Below the pieces are notes generated by a model. It did no database searches. It worked only from the letters and a program-made list of their open reading frames with translations, and was not told the origin of the DNA. DNA of 36,603 nt, from assembly GCA_022769825.1 (NCBI GenBank), contig JALEJI010000040.1:1-36603 (forward strand), in the 5' to 3' direction. Both the position numbers and the translations under genes were made by a program. Origin of the DNA: Prevotella sp. GTDB taxonomy: Bacteria > Bacteroidota > Bacteroidia > Bacteroidales > Bacteroidaceae. Positions 1 through 8,982 of the stretch are shown one piece after another. How positions within the stretch are numbered: the first letter of the stretch is position 1; each line of letters opens with the position of its first letter.

Positions 1-1067
1 TTTGGATATTTCATTTTTACCAAGCCTTCAATAATGGCTGGCGTAAGAGAATATTCAAGGAAATTGGGACGATTCTTCAAACCGACCGCCTCCATCATTT
101 CCTTTACGCTCTTTTCATCTGTGCCAATCGCAACAAGTAAACGTTTTATATTTTCAGATAACGTCGATGCCGTTTCGTCAAAACTTGTATGGGTACTTGT
201 ATGGGTACTTGTATGGGGTTCGTCAGTATCGCTATACCCTATAAGCATATAACGGTTCTTCAGTTCATGATGTTCGCCCAACATCAAATTACGGAAGAAC
301 CTGATGAGGAACGACTTGTTGGGCTCTATACCCTTTGACGGATTGCGATAGTTCGCACGAACAAGGGCATTGCGGAAGTACCAAGAGTTGTCAGCAAACA
401 AATCGTTGTCCACATTGAAACCGATAGAGCGCAAATATTTGATGACAAACACGGCCGTTGTTCGTGTGTTGCCCTCACGAAACGGATGGTTCTGCCATAG
501 CAAGGTGACGAAGTCAACAATATGGTTGATGATTTCATCCGTTGAAAGTCCCTTATAACTAAAGTCCTTTTCTTGCTGAATGTCATATCGCAACGCCAAC
601 ATAATGTCGGCAGCACGGCCATACACAACGCTATCGCCTTGCAGCACCCATTCCTTTTTGCTGATGTCATAAGGCCGCACCTCACCAGCATGTTTGAATA
701 CACCATCAAACAAGTGCCTATGGATATTCAGAAATTCCAATGCCGTAAACGAAAAAGACTTCTCGCTCAACAGTTTGGCTATATTGGCAGCCACACGGTC
801 GGCCTCTTCCTTTTCTGCATCGTCCTTGTCATGATTAGTTTTGTTGACATAATACGATTTCAACTGTTCGCGCACATCATCAATGGTAATATCGCCCTCA
901 ATGTGTCTGACAGCCGTCTCTTTCAGATAGTCAGACACCTTCAGTCCGTCAACATCCTGCAAACCAATAGCCGTGCGCCATGCCGAAGCCCTTTCGCGCT
1001 TATGTGGCTCTGCCACACGCTCGTAGGCTTCGAAATCTATGTATAGTTGCTTATTCTTGTCTGTCAT
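1..1067 (-). CDS. Fic family protein (partial, C-terminus beyond window)
   Basis: The frame is open from ATG at 1067 to base 1, giving 355 codons without a stop, so the C-terminus lies outside. The Fic active-site motif HPFREGNTR is at about residues 194-202, with the catalytic His first and the phosphate-binding loop following. Fic proteins usually transfer AMP (sometimes other phosphate groups) from a nucleotide to a hydroxyl side chain of a target protein. The N-terminal ~90 residues are charged and helical-looking. After the Fic fold, residues 285-295 read HTSTHTSTHTS, encoded by a 12-bp DNA repeat, and the chain then continues into a helical segment rich in Lys and Glu. The target cannot be told from sequence. 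The gene follows menE on the same strand after 272 bp, so it is probably a separate unit. Family call is firm, function is not. Confidence 0.9.
   Translation of the reverse strand, partial: MTDKNKQLYIDFEAYERVAEPHKRERASAWRTAIGLQDVDGLKVSDYLKETAVRHIEGDITIDDVREQLKSYYVNKTNHDKDDAEKEEADRVAANIAKLLSEKSFSFTALEFLNIHRHLFDGVFKHAGEVRPYDISKKEWVLQGDSVVYGRAADIMLALRYDIQQEKDFSYKGLSTDEIINHIVDFVTLLWQNHPFREGNTRTTAVFVIKYLRSIGFNVDNDLFADNSWYFRNALVRANYRNPSKGIEPNKSFLIRFFRNLMLGEHHELKNRYMLIGYSDTDEPHTSTHTSTHTSFDETASTLSENIKRLLVAIGTDEKSVKEMMEAVGLKNRPNFLEYSLTPAIIEGLVKMKYP
183..215 (-). repeat. In-frame 12-bp tandem repeat inside the Fic gene
   Basis: On the coding strand the unit CATACAAGTACC occurs in tandem, with the last copy partial, and encodes HTST-HTST-HTS. 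The unit is a multiple of three, so gain or loss of copies would change linker length without breaking the frame. Confidence 0.85.
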
Positions 1068-1339
1068 TCTTGTCAACTTTTATATTTTCCACTTTCATCA
1101 TCATCTTCGCAACATTCTGTGATGCGAATGATGCGTTGTAGGAAAAGTCCAGTTGGTTCTGATGTCATTTTACTTTAAGCTTAGAGAACTATAAAGTTTT
1201 TGATAATCAGCCACTTAACCAATTTTGAATAGTTATATTTTATTAAATAAATATCTCATTTTCAATTAGTTACGCTAGAATTAACGGACTATTGATCAAG
1301 AATTGCTGTTGACATCAAGGTGATAAATTCCAAGTATTT
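1068..1339. other. Intergenic region between menE and the Fic gene
   Basis: AT-rich 272 bp with no credible ORF. A short inverted repeat TTCGCA/TGCGAA (1106-1128, 11-nt loop) lies about 40 bp upstream of the Fic start. I see no clean TAnnTTTG box for the minus strand here and no obvious menE terminator, so the Fic promoter is unassigned. Confidence 0.5.
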
Positions 1340-2341
1340 TCACTGAAGCGCCAACATCTTTGCCATGCTCTCCGCCTCAGCCCTTGCTGGCTTTCCCGTT
1401 TCCGTCATTGGCAGGCGAGCGACTTTAACAAACCGCTTGGGCACCCAATAAGCTGGCAAGGCCTTGGAGCACAGGGCAAGAAGGCCGTCGGTTGACACCG
1501 TGCCGTCTTTGTCTTCATAGAGAAGCACGACAGCCTCGCCAAACTTGCGGTCGGGCATCTTGGTTATCATGAACGGCACGCGCAGGCATGGCCTGAGCCG
1601 ATTCTCCACGTCTTCTATCTGTATCTTTATGCCGCCAGAGTCTATCACATTATCCTTACGGCCAAGGATTCTGAACTGCCGCTTTCCCGTGAGACTATCC
1701 ATGCGCAACTCCACCCTGTCGTTGGTCTTCAACACGCCATCGTGGACCAAAGGCGCGTCTATCACCAGGCAGTCGTCCTCGTCCCTGCCTATCTCCACAC
1801 CGTCAAAAGGCGTGTACCAGTCGCTCGCCTCCTTGCCGTTGAGCCGCCGCAAGGCGATATGCGAAAGCGTCTCGGTCATGCCATAAGTGCTCCATACATG
1901 ATTCGGGAAGCCCCGCAGCTCGCTTGCCAACTCCGCGTCGATAGCACCACCTCCTATTATAAGGTGCTTTATGCGCATGAGCTTAGCCCGTTCCTCCGCC
2001 ACCTTCATGGAGTTGTACACTTGCATAGGCACCATGGCGGCAAATGTGGTGGGTTCGACAGAGGCCAGCGGATGTCCACAGGGCTTCACGCTGACGAGCC
2101 TCAAGTGTCGCTCTATCACCCTCACCACCACCATCTTGCCCGCTATATAATCGAGCGGCATGCATAGCAGGGCCGTGTCGCCGGGCTTCAAGCCGAGGAA
2201 GTCGCACGTGACGCGAGCCGAATTGAGCATCTTCTCTTTCTCCGCCCACATCGGCTTGGGCTTGCCCGTCGACCCACTCGTATGCACGAGCACCGTGGGG
2301 CTATCGTTGCGCCATTCGTTCAGGAATTCTTCAAGAACCAT
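1340..2341 (-). CDS. menE: o-succinylbenzoate-CoA ligase MenE
   Basis: A 333-residue adenylate-forming enzyme activating o-succinylbenzoate with ATP and CoA in menaquinone synthesis. The P-loop HTSGSTGKPKP is near residues 24-34. STYGMTET forms the adenine/acyl-adenylate motif. GRKDNVIDSGG is the hinge region before the small C-terminal domain, and TGKPAR near the C-terminus carries the expected catalytic Lys. At 333 residues it is much shorter than E. coli MenE (about 450), lacking much of the N-terminal part; short forms are usual in Bacteroidota. I chose ATG at 2341 because the longer reading, up to 2548, lies inside menC and carries no family similarity. It overlaps the 3' end of menC by 22 bp, which suggests translational coupling. 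Last gene of the men operon. Confidence 0.93.
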   Translation of the reverse strand: MVLEEFLNEWRNDSPTVLVHTSGSTGKPKPMWAEKEKMLNSARVTCDFLGLKPGDTALLCMPLDYIAGKMVVVRVIERHLRLVSVKPCGHPLASVEPTTFAAMVPMQVYNSMKVAEERAKLMRIKHLIIGGGAIDAELASELRGFPNHVWSTYGMTETLSHIALRRLNGKEASDWYTPFDGVEIGRDEDDCLVIDAPLVHDGVLKTNDRVELRMDSLTGKRQFRILGRKDNVIDSGGIKIQIEDVENRLRPCLRVPFMITKMPDRKFGEAVVLLYEDKDGTVSTDGLLALCSKALPAYWVPKRFVKVARLPMTETGKPARAEAESMAKMLALQ

Positions 2342-3354
2342 AACTTGTCTCCTATTATCCTCAACGGCATCTCCACATTGTCGGTATAGAGCATGCCCGT
2401 TCCCAATCCTTGTGGCATGGCGACGCGCGGGCCAAACTCCTCGGCACAGAAATGCGCTATGGCGTTCAACCCCACATTGCTCTCCAGCGCCGAGGTTATC
2501 CATGAGCCTATGCCACGCTCCTTGGCCAGCCTTATCCACTCCCTGCAACCCATCATGCCGCCGTGCAGACTTGGCTTGAGCACGACGTAGGCAGGGCGTA
2601 TGGTGTCGAGCAACCTGGCTTTCTGCTCAAGCTCATTCACGCCGATGAGTTCCTCGTCGAGAGCTATGGGCAATGGAGATTCCCGGCAAAGCCTCGCCAT
2701 GTCGTTCCACTGATGTTGCTTTATGGGTTGCTCTATGGAATGGATGTCATATCTCGCGAGTTCCGTCAACCTTTCCATGGCATTGTCGGGCGTGAATCCC
2801 CCGTTGGCATCCACGCGCAGTTCTATCTGCTGCCTTGTGAAACGCTCACGGATATGCCTCACGAGTTCCAGCTCACGCTCGAAGTCTATCGCCCCGATTT
2901 TCAGTTTCACGCAGTGGAAGCCCAACCGCAGCTTCTCCTCCAGTCGCGCGTACATCTCCTCAAAGCTGCCCATCCACACGAGTCCGTTTATCGGTATGCC
3001 TTCCTTTCCCTGGGCGAACGGCGTCTCCGAGAGCGCGGTGGAGCCATTAGCGTCAAGCTGGGCAAACGCCATCTCCAAACCGAAGAGAATGGACGGGTAT
3101 GGCCTCAGCATCTCATAAGGAATGCCATCTGTTTGCTCCACCCATTGGCACGCCTTGCGCAGCAACGCCTCATACCTGTCTGTGGGCATAGCATCACAAC
3201 TCAAGTCGGGCAACACGGAGCACTCGCCCACTCCCCTCACGCCATTTTTCTCAAGGGTTACATAATAAGAAAGGTGTGTGGTGTACACGCCACGCGAAGT
3301 TCCAGCCGGCTGCTTGAAGTGCAGGAGCCTTGAAGAAACGAAAGTCTTTATCAT
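2320..3354 (-). CDS. menC: o-succinylbenzoate synthase MenC
   Basis: A 344-residue enolase-superfamily enzyme that dehydrates SHCHC to o-succinylbenzoate. The N-terminal capping domain is followed by a barrel with KLKIG (the KxK base), RVDANGGF (first metal Asp), SIEQPI (metal Glu), DEEL (metal Asp/Glu) and VLKPSLHGG (second catalytic Lys). These are the metal- and substrate-binding positions of the muconate-lactonizing/MenC subgroup. I chose ATG at 3354 (MIKTFVSSRL). An upstream ATG at 3402 would add 16 residues (MRAYLDLCG...) that do not look like the family. It lies 57 bp after menB and overlaps menE by 22 bp. Members of this superfamily can be epimerases, but the menB and menE neighbours settle the role. 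Confidence 0.94.
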   Translation of the reverse strand: MIKTFVSSRLLHFKQPAGTSRGVYTTHLSYYVTLEKNGVRGVGECSVLPDLSCDAMPTDRYEALLRKACQWVEQTDGIPYEMLRPYPSILFGLEMAFAQLDANGSTALSETPFAQGKEGIPINGLVWMGSFEEMYARLEEKLRLGFHCVKLKIGAIDFERELELVRHIRERFTRQQIELRVDANGGFTPDNAMERLTELARYDIHSIEQPIKQHQWNDMARLCRESPLPIALDEELIGVNELEQKARLLDTIRPAYVVLKPSLHGGMMGCREWIRLAKERGIGSWITSALESNVGLNAIAHFCAEEFGPRVAMPQGLGTGMLYTDNVEMPLRIIGDKLWFLKNS

Positions 3355-3411
3355 CTTTTTCACGCATTTATTTTTCCCACACAAGTCTAAATAAGCCCTC
3401 AATCAAGTTGT

Positions 3412-4239
3412 TTAAGGAAACTGTGGGTACTTATCGAAATCGGGCTTGCGCTTCTCGAGGAAGGCCCTTCCTCCCTCTTGCGCCTCGTCGAGAGTGTAAT
3501 AAAGCATGGTCGCGTCGCCCGCCAGTTCCTGTATTCCGGCCTGTCCGTCAAGCTCGGCGTTGAATCCGGCCTTCATCATGCGCAGGGCCAACGGCGAGCG
3601 TTCCATCATCGTCTCAGCCCACTCCACCGTGGTGTCCTCAAGCTTGTCGAGAGGCACTACCTTGTTCACGAGTCCCATGTCGAGAGCCTCTTGCGCCGTG
3701 TATTGTTGGCACAGATACCACATCTCGCGTGCTTTCTTCTGTCCTATTATGCGAGCGAGATACGACGCGCCCAGTCCCGCGTCAAACGAGCCGACCTTCG
3801 GTCCCGTTTGACCGAAGCGCGCGTTTTCCGACGCTATGGTCAGGTCGCATACCACATGCAGCACATGACCGCCCCCTATGGCGAAGCCGTTTACCATGGC
3901 TATCACGGGTTTCGGCATGCGGCGAATCTGCATCTGCACGTCGAGCACGTTGAGCCGCGGCACGCCATCGTTGCCTACATATCCGCCCCTGCCCTTCACG
4001 TGCATGTCGCCGCCTGAGCAGAAGGCCTTGTCGCCAGCGCCCGTCAGGATGACCACACGAATGTCGAGGTGGTCACGACAGTAGGTGAACGCCTGGCTCA
4101 TCTCCCATACCGTGAGCGGCGTGAAGGCGTTGCGATAGCGTGGACGGTTTATGGTTATCTTCGCTATGTGGTTGTATTCCTCAAAGAGTATCTCCTTGAA
4201 GTCGAACCCCTCTATTGTTTTCCATTCCCTGTTTGTCAT
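3412..4239 (-). CDS. menB: 1,4-dihydroxy-2-naphthoyl-CoA synthase MenB
   Basis: A 275-residue crotonase-fold enzyme that cyclises o-succinylbenzoyl-CoA to 1,4-dihydroxy-2-naphthoyl-CoA. Seen in order are [14 protein letters not shown], the loop [19 protein letters not shown] (oxyanion hole region), [20 protein letters not shown], and [20 protein letters not shown] with the conserved active-site Asp in SFD. A glycine in QTGP matches the E. coli-type, bicarbonate-using MenB as I remember it; this subtype call is from memory of the family. The C-terminal end [10 protein letters not shown] is typical. Length agrees with E. coli MenB (285). It starts 6 bp after menD, so it is certainly in the same transcript. 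Confidence 0.97.
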   Translation of the reverse strand: MTNREWKTIEGFDFKEILFEEYNHIAKITINRPRYRNAFTPLTVWEMSQAFTYCRDHLDIRVVILTGAGDKAFCSGGDMHVKGRGGYVGNDGVPRLNVLDVQMQIRRMPKPVIAMVNGFAIGGGHVLHVVCDLTIASENARFGQTGPKVGSFDAGLGASYLARIIGQKKAREMWYLCQQYTAQEALDMGLVNKVVPLDKLEDTTVEWAETMMERSPLALRMMKAGFNAELDGQAGIQELAGDATMLYYTLDEAQEGGRAFLEKRKPDFDKYPQFP

Positions 4240-4245
4240 TGTTGT

Positions 4246-5904
4246 TTATTTTGTTTCAAGATATTTTTTATATTCTCGCGCGTCTATCTCGGCGTTGGTG
4301 AACACTTCCAGCAAGAGCGGCCCCGTGGCCTGCCCGCGCGTTATCCAGCTAATGCCTTCCGCCAGTTCCTCCTCGTTGCTTGCCGCCTTGTAAGCCACGC
4401 CCGTGGCTTCGCACACGCCTTTCGCTGACGCCGTGTGAGTCGCCGACACGAAACTGTCCCTGTACGGACTTTGCTCAAGGCCACGAAGCTGATGAAAGAT
4501 GCCGCCACCGCCATTGTTGAGCACCACCATGCGCAGGTGCCGCTTCCCTACCCCGTTCCACAGCGCGTTTTGGTCGTAGAAGAAGCTCAGGTCGCCAATG
4601 ACGCAATACACCGTCACGTCCTTTTCCGAGGCGAAGCCCACGGCCGTGGACAGACTGCCCTCTATGCCATTCACGCCACGGTTCACGTACAGGTGATGGG
4701 ATGAATACAACTGGCCGAGGCGCACCGCGCTGCTGTTGGCAAACTGCATGTGGCATTCCTGCCCGTTGGTTTGCTCGCATAGGCGTCTCACGGCCATCAT
4801 CTGCGAATAGGCTGGCTCAAACACCTTGCAACGTATTGCCCATTTGTCAAGTGCCATGGCCCATCTCCCACGGAAAGCCGACGCCTCGTTGCCCAACGCC
4901 ACATCGCCGCTTTCCAGCTTCTCGCAAAGGCTATCCAACGCGTCCTCAACTGGACAAACCACCACGTCGGTAACGTTCATGGTCACGTCGGTCAATTCCC
5001 CTGAAGCGTTAACCACCACACAACTCTTCGGATGGCAATGTTGCAGGAAGTGCTTCGCCCGCTTGCTGACGAGGGTGTCGCCTATATATATAATGTAGTC
5101 GGGCTTGTATGCCTCTTGTTCTCCTATCCCAATGAGAGCCTCGTCGAAATGGCAAGGCGCGTTTCCACATGTGGCCAACTGCTCGCTGAGCACCACCACG
5201 CTTTCTTCCAAGCGTCTTATGGCTCCGCTCACTCGGCGCGCCACTGTGCATTGCAACTGCCCCACTACCAACATGGGGCGAGAGCTGACGAGGAATTCCT
5301 CCGTCAGTTCACTGGGCCATAAGTGATTATCCATTAAGCTTACGCGTCGCTCCGTGGGTAGTTCCGCCGTAGTGAAGTTGAATAGCGGCTCGCTTATTGG
5401 CACATTGATGTGCACCGGTCCTCCGCCAGATTGCTTCATTGCGCACAATGCCTCATTCGCCAAGCGATTGCAATACCATCGCTCCACGTCGTCGTGGGGC
5501 TCTGGCAGGCTCACCTCCTTTGCCCAAAAAGCTTCCAAGGTCTTTTGCTGCGGCATGGTCTGCCCTTGCAGCTGGCCTATCATCGCCGCCGGCCTGTCTG
5601 CCGACACCACTATTATTGGCACGTGTTGATACCACGCCTCCACCACAGCCGGCAAGGTGTTTACCAGTGCCGAGCCCGACGTGACGCACACCACCACGGG
5701 CTCGCCAAGGGCTTGCGCCTTGCCCAAGGCCACGAAAGCCGCCGAACGCTCATCGGTCACCGACACGCACGTCATCCCACGTGCCTCACACAGGTTGTGG
5801 GTTATTGGCGCGTTGCGTGAGCCGGGGCACACCACGGCATGACGCACGCCATGGGCCAACAGCAGGGCGGTGAGTATGTTTATGTTTTCCTTGTCAGAAT
5901 ACAT
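4246..5904 (-). CDS. menD: SEPHCHC synthase MenD
   Basis: A 552-residue thiamine-diphosphate enzyme joining isochorismate and 2-oxoglutarate to make 2-succinyl-5-enolpyruvyl-6-hydroxy-3-cyclohexene-1-carboxylate. It opens with LLAHGVRHAVVCPGSRNAPI, the N-terminal Pyr domain of MenD. TDERSAAFVALGKAQ carries the Glu that activates ThDP. The PP domain has RGVNGIEGSLSTAVGFA and GDLSFFYDQNALWN, the Mg/ThDP-binding GD...N region. The length matches E. coli MenD (556). The start ATG at 5904 is 31 bp after the menF stop. It is the only large gene between menF and menB, an arrangement common in men operons. MenH, which would act next, is not in this window. Confidence 0.97.
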   Translation of the reverse strand: MYSDKENINILTALLLAHGVRHAVVCPGSRNAPITHNLCEARGMTCVSVTDERSAAFVALGKAQALGEPVVVCVTSGSALVNTLPAVVEAWYQHVPIIVVSADRPAAMIGQLQGQTMPQQKTLEAFWAKEVSLPEPHDDVERWYCNRLANEALCAMKQSGGGPVHINVPISEPLFNFTTAELPTERRVSLMDNHLWPSELTEEFLVSSRPMLVVGQLQCTVARRVSGAIRRLEESVVVLSEQLATCGNAPCHFDEALIGIGEQEAYKPDYIIYIGDTLVSKRAKHFLQHCHPKSCVVVNASGELTDVTMNVTDVVVCPVEDALDSLCEKLESGDVALGNEASAFRGRWAMALDKWAIRCKVFEPAYSQMMAVRRLCEQTNGQECHMQFANSSAVRLGQLYSSHHLYVNRGVNGIEGSLSTAVGFASEKDVTVYCVIGDLSFFYDQNALWNGVGKRHLRMVVLNNGGGGIFHQLRGLEQSPYRDSFVSATHTASAKGVCEATGVAYKAASNEEELAEGISWITRGQATGPLLLEVFTNAEIDAREYKKYLETK

Positions 5905-5935
5905 TTATCGTTTTTTATCTTCGGTCCACGACATG

Positions 5936-6973
5936 TCAGAGCAACGCCTTCATCGTTTGCATCTTTTTCTCCGTCTCCTCCCATTCGGTGGCCTCCTCGC
6001 TCTCGTCGAGCAGTCCGCCGCCGGCATAGAGGCTAAGGCTCTTACCCCTCATCTCCATGCAACGCAGCGACACGTATAGCGCCGTGGCGGCATCTTGCAC
6101 AGAAGAAGCCTGCGAGGTTGGCATCGGCATGTTCCACGGCCCGCAAAAGCCACTGTAATATCGCCTGTCCAGTGCCTCGTCGTCGAGTATCGCCTCCATT
6201 GCCTCACGTTTTGGCATGCCACACACCGCGGGCGTGGGGAAGAGGTCCGTGAGCACGTCCACGATGTCCACTCCATCGCGAAGCGCGAACTCGAAATCAG
6301 TGCGCAAGTGGAAAAGCCTTGCCGCGGTCACCGTGCGTGGGGGCTGCTGGCTCACGAGGCGACAACCGCGCTTCAGGCAATCGTGTATGTAGTCTGCCAC
6401 TATGCGCTGCTCCCTCGTGTTTTTCTCGCTCCACGGCCCTGGTGTCGCCATGGTGCCCGCAAGCGCCATCGTCGTCCACGTCTCGCCCAGGTTTTCTATC
6501 AGCACCTCTGGCGTTGCCATGAGCCACGTCCCCGAGAGCGTGGTGCTCACGAGTGCCACCATCTGGTGTGGGTACATCGCGCACGCCTTGGCAAACACCC
6601 CGTGGGCGTCGAGCGGCTCGTCAAGCGTGATGTCGGCCCTGCGTGCCAGCACCACCTTTCTCAAGCCCGCGCTTGCCATCCTCGCCTGCATCCTGCCGAA
6701 GGCTCGCCGATAGTCCTGCCGGCTCTCCTGCTCCACAATGTGGTGAGGCTTCGCCGTGGCCGCAGGCTCCACGTTCATCACCTCATGCGTTGCCACGTCA
6801 AGCAAGACCAATGGCGCTTTCGCGTCGGCATGAAACGGAGCGAAGGCGAACCCGCTCCTGCCACGAAGGTCGCCCAGGCCGTCAAGCCCGATGGCCTTGC
6901 CCGTCAGTCGATGCCACGCGGTCGCGTCGGGCAGGCGATACAGCACCTCGTCCATGCGCCTTGCTTCAGTCAT
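5936..6973 (-). CDS. menF: Isochorismate synthase MenF
   Basis: A 345-residue chorismate-binding enzyme converting chorismate to isochorismate, the committed step toward menaquinone. The chorismate-binding fold is visible in KVVLARRADI, MALAGTMATPG, SEKNTREQRIVADYIHDCL, LFPTPAVCGMPKREA and RRYYSGFCGPW. It is shorter than E. coli MenF (431) or EntC (391), with the loss at the N-terminus. The start at 6973 overlaps the upstream thioesterase stop by 8 bp, so the two are translationally coupled. EntC (siderophore) is the alternative, but the five adjacent men genes and absence of siderophore genes argue for MenF. Confidence 0.94.
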   Translation of the reverse strand: MTEARRMDEVLYRLPDATAWHRLTGKAIGLDGLGDLRGRSGFAFAPFHADAKAPLVLLDVATHEVMNVEPAATAKPHHIVEQESRQDYRRAFGRMQARMASAGLRKVVLARRADITLDEPLDAHGVFAKACAMYPHQMVALVSTTLSGTWLMATPEVLIENLGETWTTMALAGTMATPGPWSEKNTREQRIVADYIHDCLKRGCRLVSQQPPRTVTAARLFHLRTDFEFALRDGVDIVDVLTDLFPTPAVCGMPKREAMEAILDDEALDRRYYSGFCGPWNMPMPTSQASSVQDAATALYVSLRCMEMRGKSLSLYAGGGLLDESEEATEWEETEKKMQTMKALL

Positions 6974-7385
6974 TCTTCCTTGGCGAAATGATATAGTTGG
7001 TCACGTGAACGGTCGAGATGAGCTTGCCCTCCGAGTTTTTTATGTCTATCTGCCACTCATGCAGGGTGGTGCCCTTGTGCTGCAACTTGCCGTAGGCAGT
7101 CACCGTGTCGCCCTCCTTCACGGCGAGCACATGGTTTCCGCTCACGTTTATGCCAACGGGTATTTTCTTCGGGCAAAGCGCCATGGAGCCAACGCCGGCG
7201 AGGTTCTCGGCCAACGCCAACGTCGCGCCGCCCGAAAGGAAGCCAAACGGCTGACGGTTGGTGCTGTTCACTTTCATGCGAGCCATGCAGGTGTCGTCTT
7301 CTGGCGTGGACAGGAACTCCATGCCCAGCGTGCGGCTCAATCCTTCTTGCGACTCTATGATTTTCTTTTGCTCTTCTATATTCAT
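6966..7385 (-). CDS. menI: Hotdog-fold thioesterase, likely DHNA-CoA hydrolase MenI
   Basis: A 139-residue PaaI/EntH-type hotdog protein. The core NRQPFGFLSGGATLALAENLAGVGSMAL contains the catalytic-helix Glu, and GINVSGNHVLAVKEGDTVTAYG forms the central strands. Its place as first gene of the men operon and its 8-bp overlap with menF make hydrolysis of 1,4-dihydroxy-2-naphthoyl-CoA to DHNA the natural role. The exact substrate is inference, since this fold acts on many acyl-CoAs. I chose ATG at 7385 (MNIEEQKK) over a longer start at 7439, because a strong promoter at 7410-7440 lies between them. Confidence 0.85.
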   Translation of the reverse strand: MNIEEQKKIIESQEGLSRTLGMEFLSTPEDDTCMARMKVNSTNRQPFGFLSGGATLALAENLAGVGSMALCPKKIPVGINVSGNHVLAVKEGDTVTAYGKLQHKGTTLHEWQIDIKNSEGKLISTVHVTNYIISPRKND

Positions 7386-7409
7386 GGAATCTTGTTTTTT
7401 ACTGTCCTG

Positions 7410-7440
7410 CAAACTTACTATTATTTTCAGACATCTCAAA
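7410..7440 (-). promoter_or_regulatory. Promoter of the men operon (TTTG-N19-TAAGTTTG)
   Basis: On the minus strand TTTG (7437-7440) is followed after exactly 19 bp by TAAGTTTG (7410-7417). This matches the Bacteroidetes TTTG/TAnnTTTG promoter fully. It would start RNA about 18-20 nt upstream of the menI ATG. No operator or riboswitch fits in so short a leader. Confidence 0.85.
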
Positions 7441-7459
7441 GAAAAATAATTTCAAAAAA

Positions 7460-8982
7460 TTACCATAATAGGTTTAATTCTGGTTGCGGACAGATCTTAT
7501 TTTTATATTCATAATATTCATCTTCACTAAGCCCGAGACGCTTGTTTCCCAACAAATTCAGTGCTTTAATCAGATCTATTCTCATAAGTAGCTCTTTGCT
7601 TATAGGACGTTTTGAATCCTCAAAGAAAACGGATCTTATAAATTCCTGAACAAGCTTGCTGTTGAGAATTTTCAATGTTGTGACAGCAAGAAATTTGTCC
7701 TCAAATCCAAGGAGATAGGTTGTATCGTCAAGCATTGTTTCTTTGTCATCTATTAAGCCTACGATTGAGAATTTTGTCTGTTTGTACAAACCTGATATTA
7801 CAATCTTGTATTTTTTGAACGAATAGTCTCCAATACCGAAAATGCAAAAGTCGGGACGATTCTTGTATATTGTACTCTTGCGGCTATCGAAGAATTCCTT
7901 ATGTTCATGTAAATAGCTAAACGTAAGTGGAAAGCGTTCCTTTATGTATGATGTATTGTCGGACGTATGATGCTGTGTTACGATAACGTATTTTCTGCAC
8001 CTCAATATTTCTTCTCCCTTTATATCAGAACTTTTTAGAAATGGATAAACAAGACCATTTTCTATTTCCACAGTTTCTCCAATATTGTTCTTATAATGAT
8101 TGCCAACTCTTGTAAGTTCCATAACCTTAGTACAATCGTGTTTAAGTCCCGACCACCATTTTATTGGCGATATTCCATCTATGTTTTTTGTTTCCTTATA
8201 TTTCTGGCAATCCGATACAAATGAGAAATCTACCCATCCGAATGTTTTTAGATATTCTTTTGTGTAGAAATCGAAAATCTTGCATTGCCTGCATACTTCT
8301 TTGTCTGCTTTCAGAGTAAGTAACGCTCCAGCAACAGAGACGTTAAACTCTTTCTGCGTGTCAATATTATACTCACATATGTCGTTTATAGCGCGTCTGC
8401 TTTTTTTTGTTCAAAAACAAGATTCTTTATGACAGAGCTCTTCAGTAGAAAAGCCAACGTACCAGATTCACCTTCTATCATCTCTATCATTTGATAAGTG
8501 ATGAATTCTGCAATATCAAAATTTCCCTTACCTGTTATTGCGTCAAGTCCTTTGTTTTGCTTAAAGTTTGACTTTAATGGAATATTCCCACTTTCATATT
8601 CTCCGAGCTTGCTATTTGTAACCCACGGTGGATTCCCTAAAACGAGGATATTTTTACCTCTTATTTTCCTCTTTATTTGTAATAAATCAACATTGAAAAT
8701 GCTGTCGTTTATGATATGTATTTTGGGCGTGATTTTTTTGTTTGCCAGTCTTTCACTAAGAGCCTGTGTGTATTCTGCATTTATTTCGATGGCATATATT
8801 TCTTCAATATTATCAAACACTTCAATTGCAGCAAGCACAAAGTTTCCGATACCACATGTCGGTTCGATGACTATTTGGGGATTTACTCCTTGTTTTTTGA
8901 TATATTGGCAGACTGATAGAGCCAATGGAAAGTTTGTCTGCCAATCACCATATTCTATTTTCTTTTTATTGTTTTTACTCAT
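7460..8982 (-). pseudogene. Type II adenine-N6 DNA methyltransferase, frameshifted at an A8 run
   Basis: Residues 1-198 read continuously from ATG at 8982. They include IEPTCGIGNFVLAA (motif I, SAM binding) and VLGNPPWVTNS (motif IV NPPW, adenine-N6 catalytic motif). The frame then stops at 8386. The remainder is open in another frame from about 8400 to the stop at 7460 and would supply the target-recognition domain. Adding one base at the coding-strand A8 run (8402-8409) gives one chain of about 507 residues without any stop. The intact-frame C-terminal piece from ATG 8122 (220 residues) alone lacks catalytic motifs. The frameshift may be mutation, phase variation, slippage or sequencing error. 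The start overlaps the endonuclease 3' end by 8 bp. Base composition is clearly more AT-rich than the neighbours. Confidence 0.85.
8402..8409 (-). repeat. Poly-A8 tract at the methyltransferase frameshift
   Basis: Eight T on the plus strand (A8 in the coding strand) lie exactly where the reading frame of the methyltransferase is lost. A9 or A6 would restore a 507- or 506-residue product. This is a typical slippage-prone tract. Confidence 0.8.

Noticed and set aside
2342..2548. N-terminal extension of MenE by 69 residues
   Set aside because: It lies entirely within menC in another frame and has no adenylate-forming-enzyme character.
6095..6991. 298-codon ORF antisense to menF
   Set aside because: Shadow ORF rich in His and Arg; menF motifs are clear on the minus strand.
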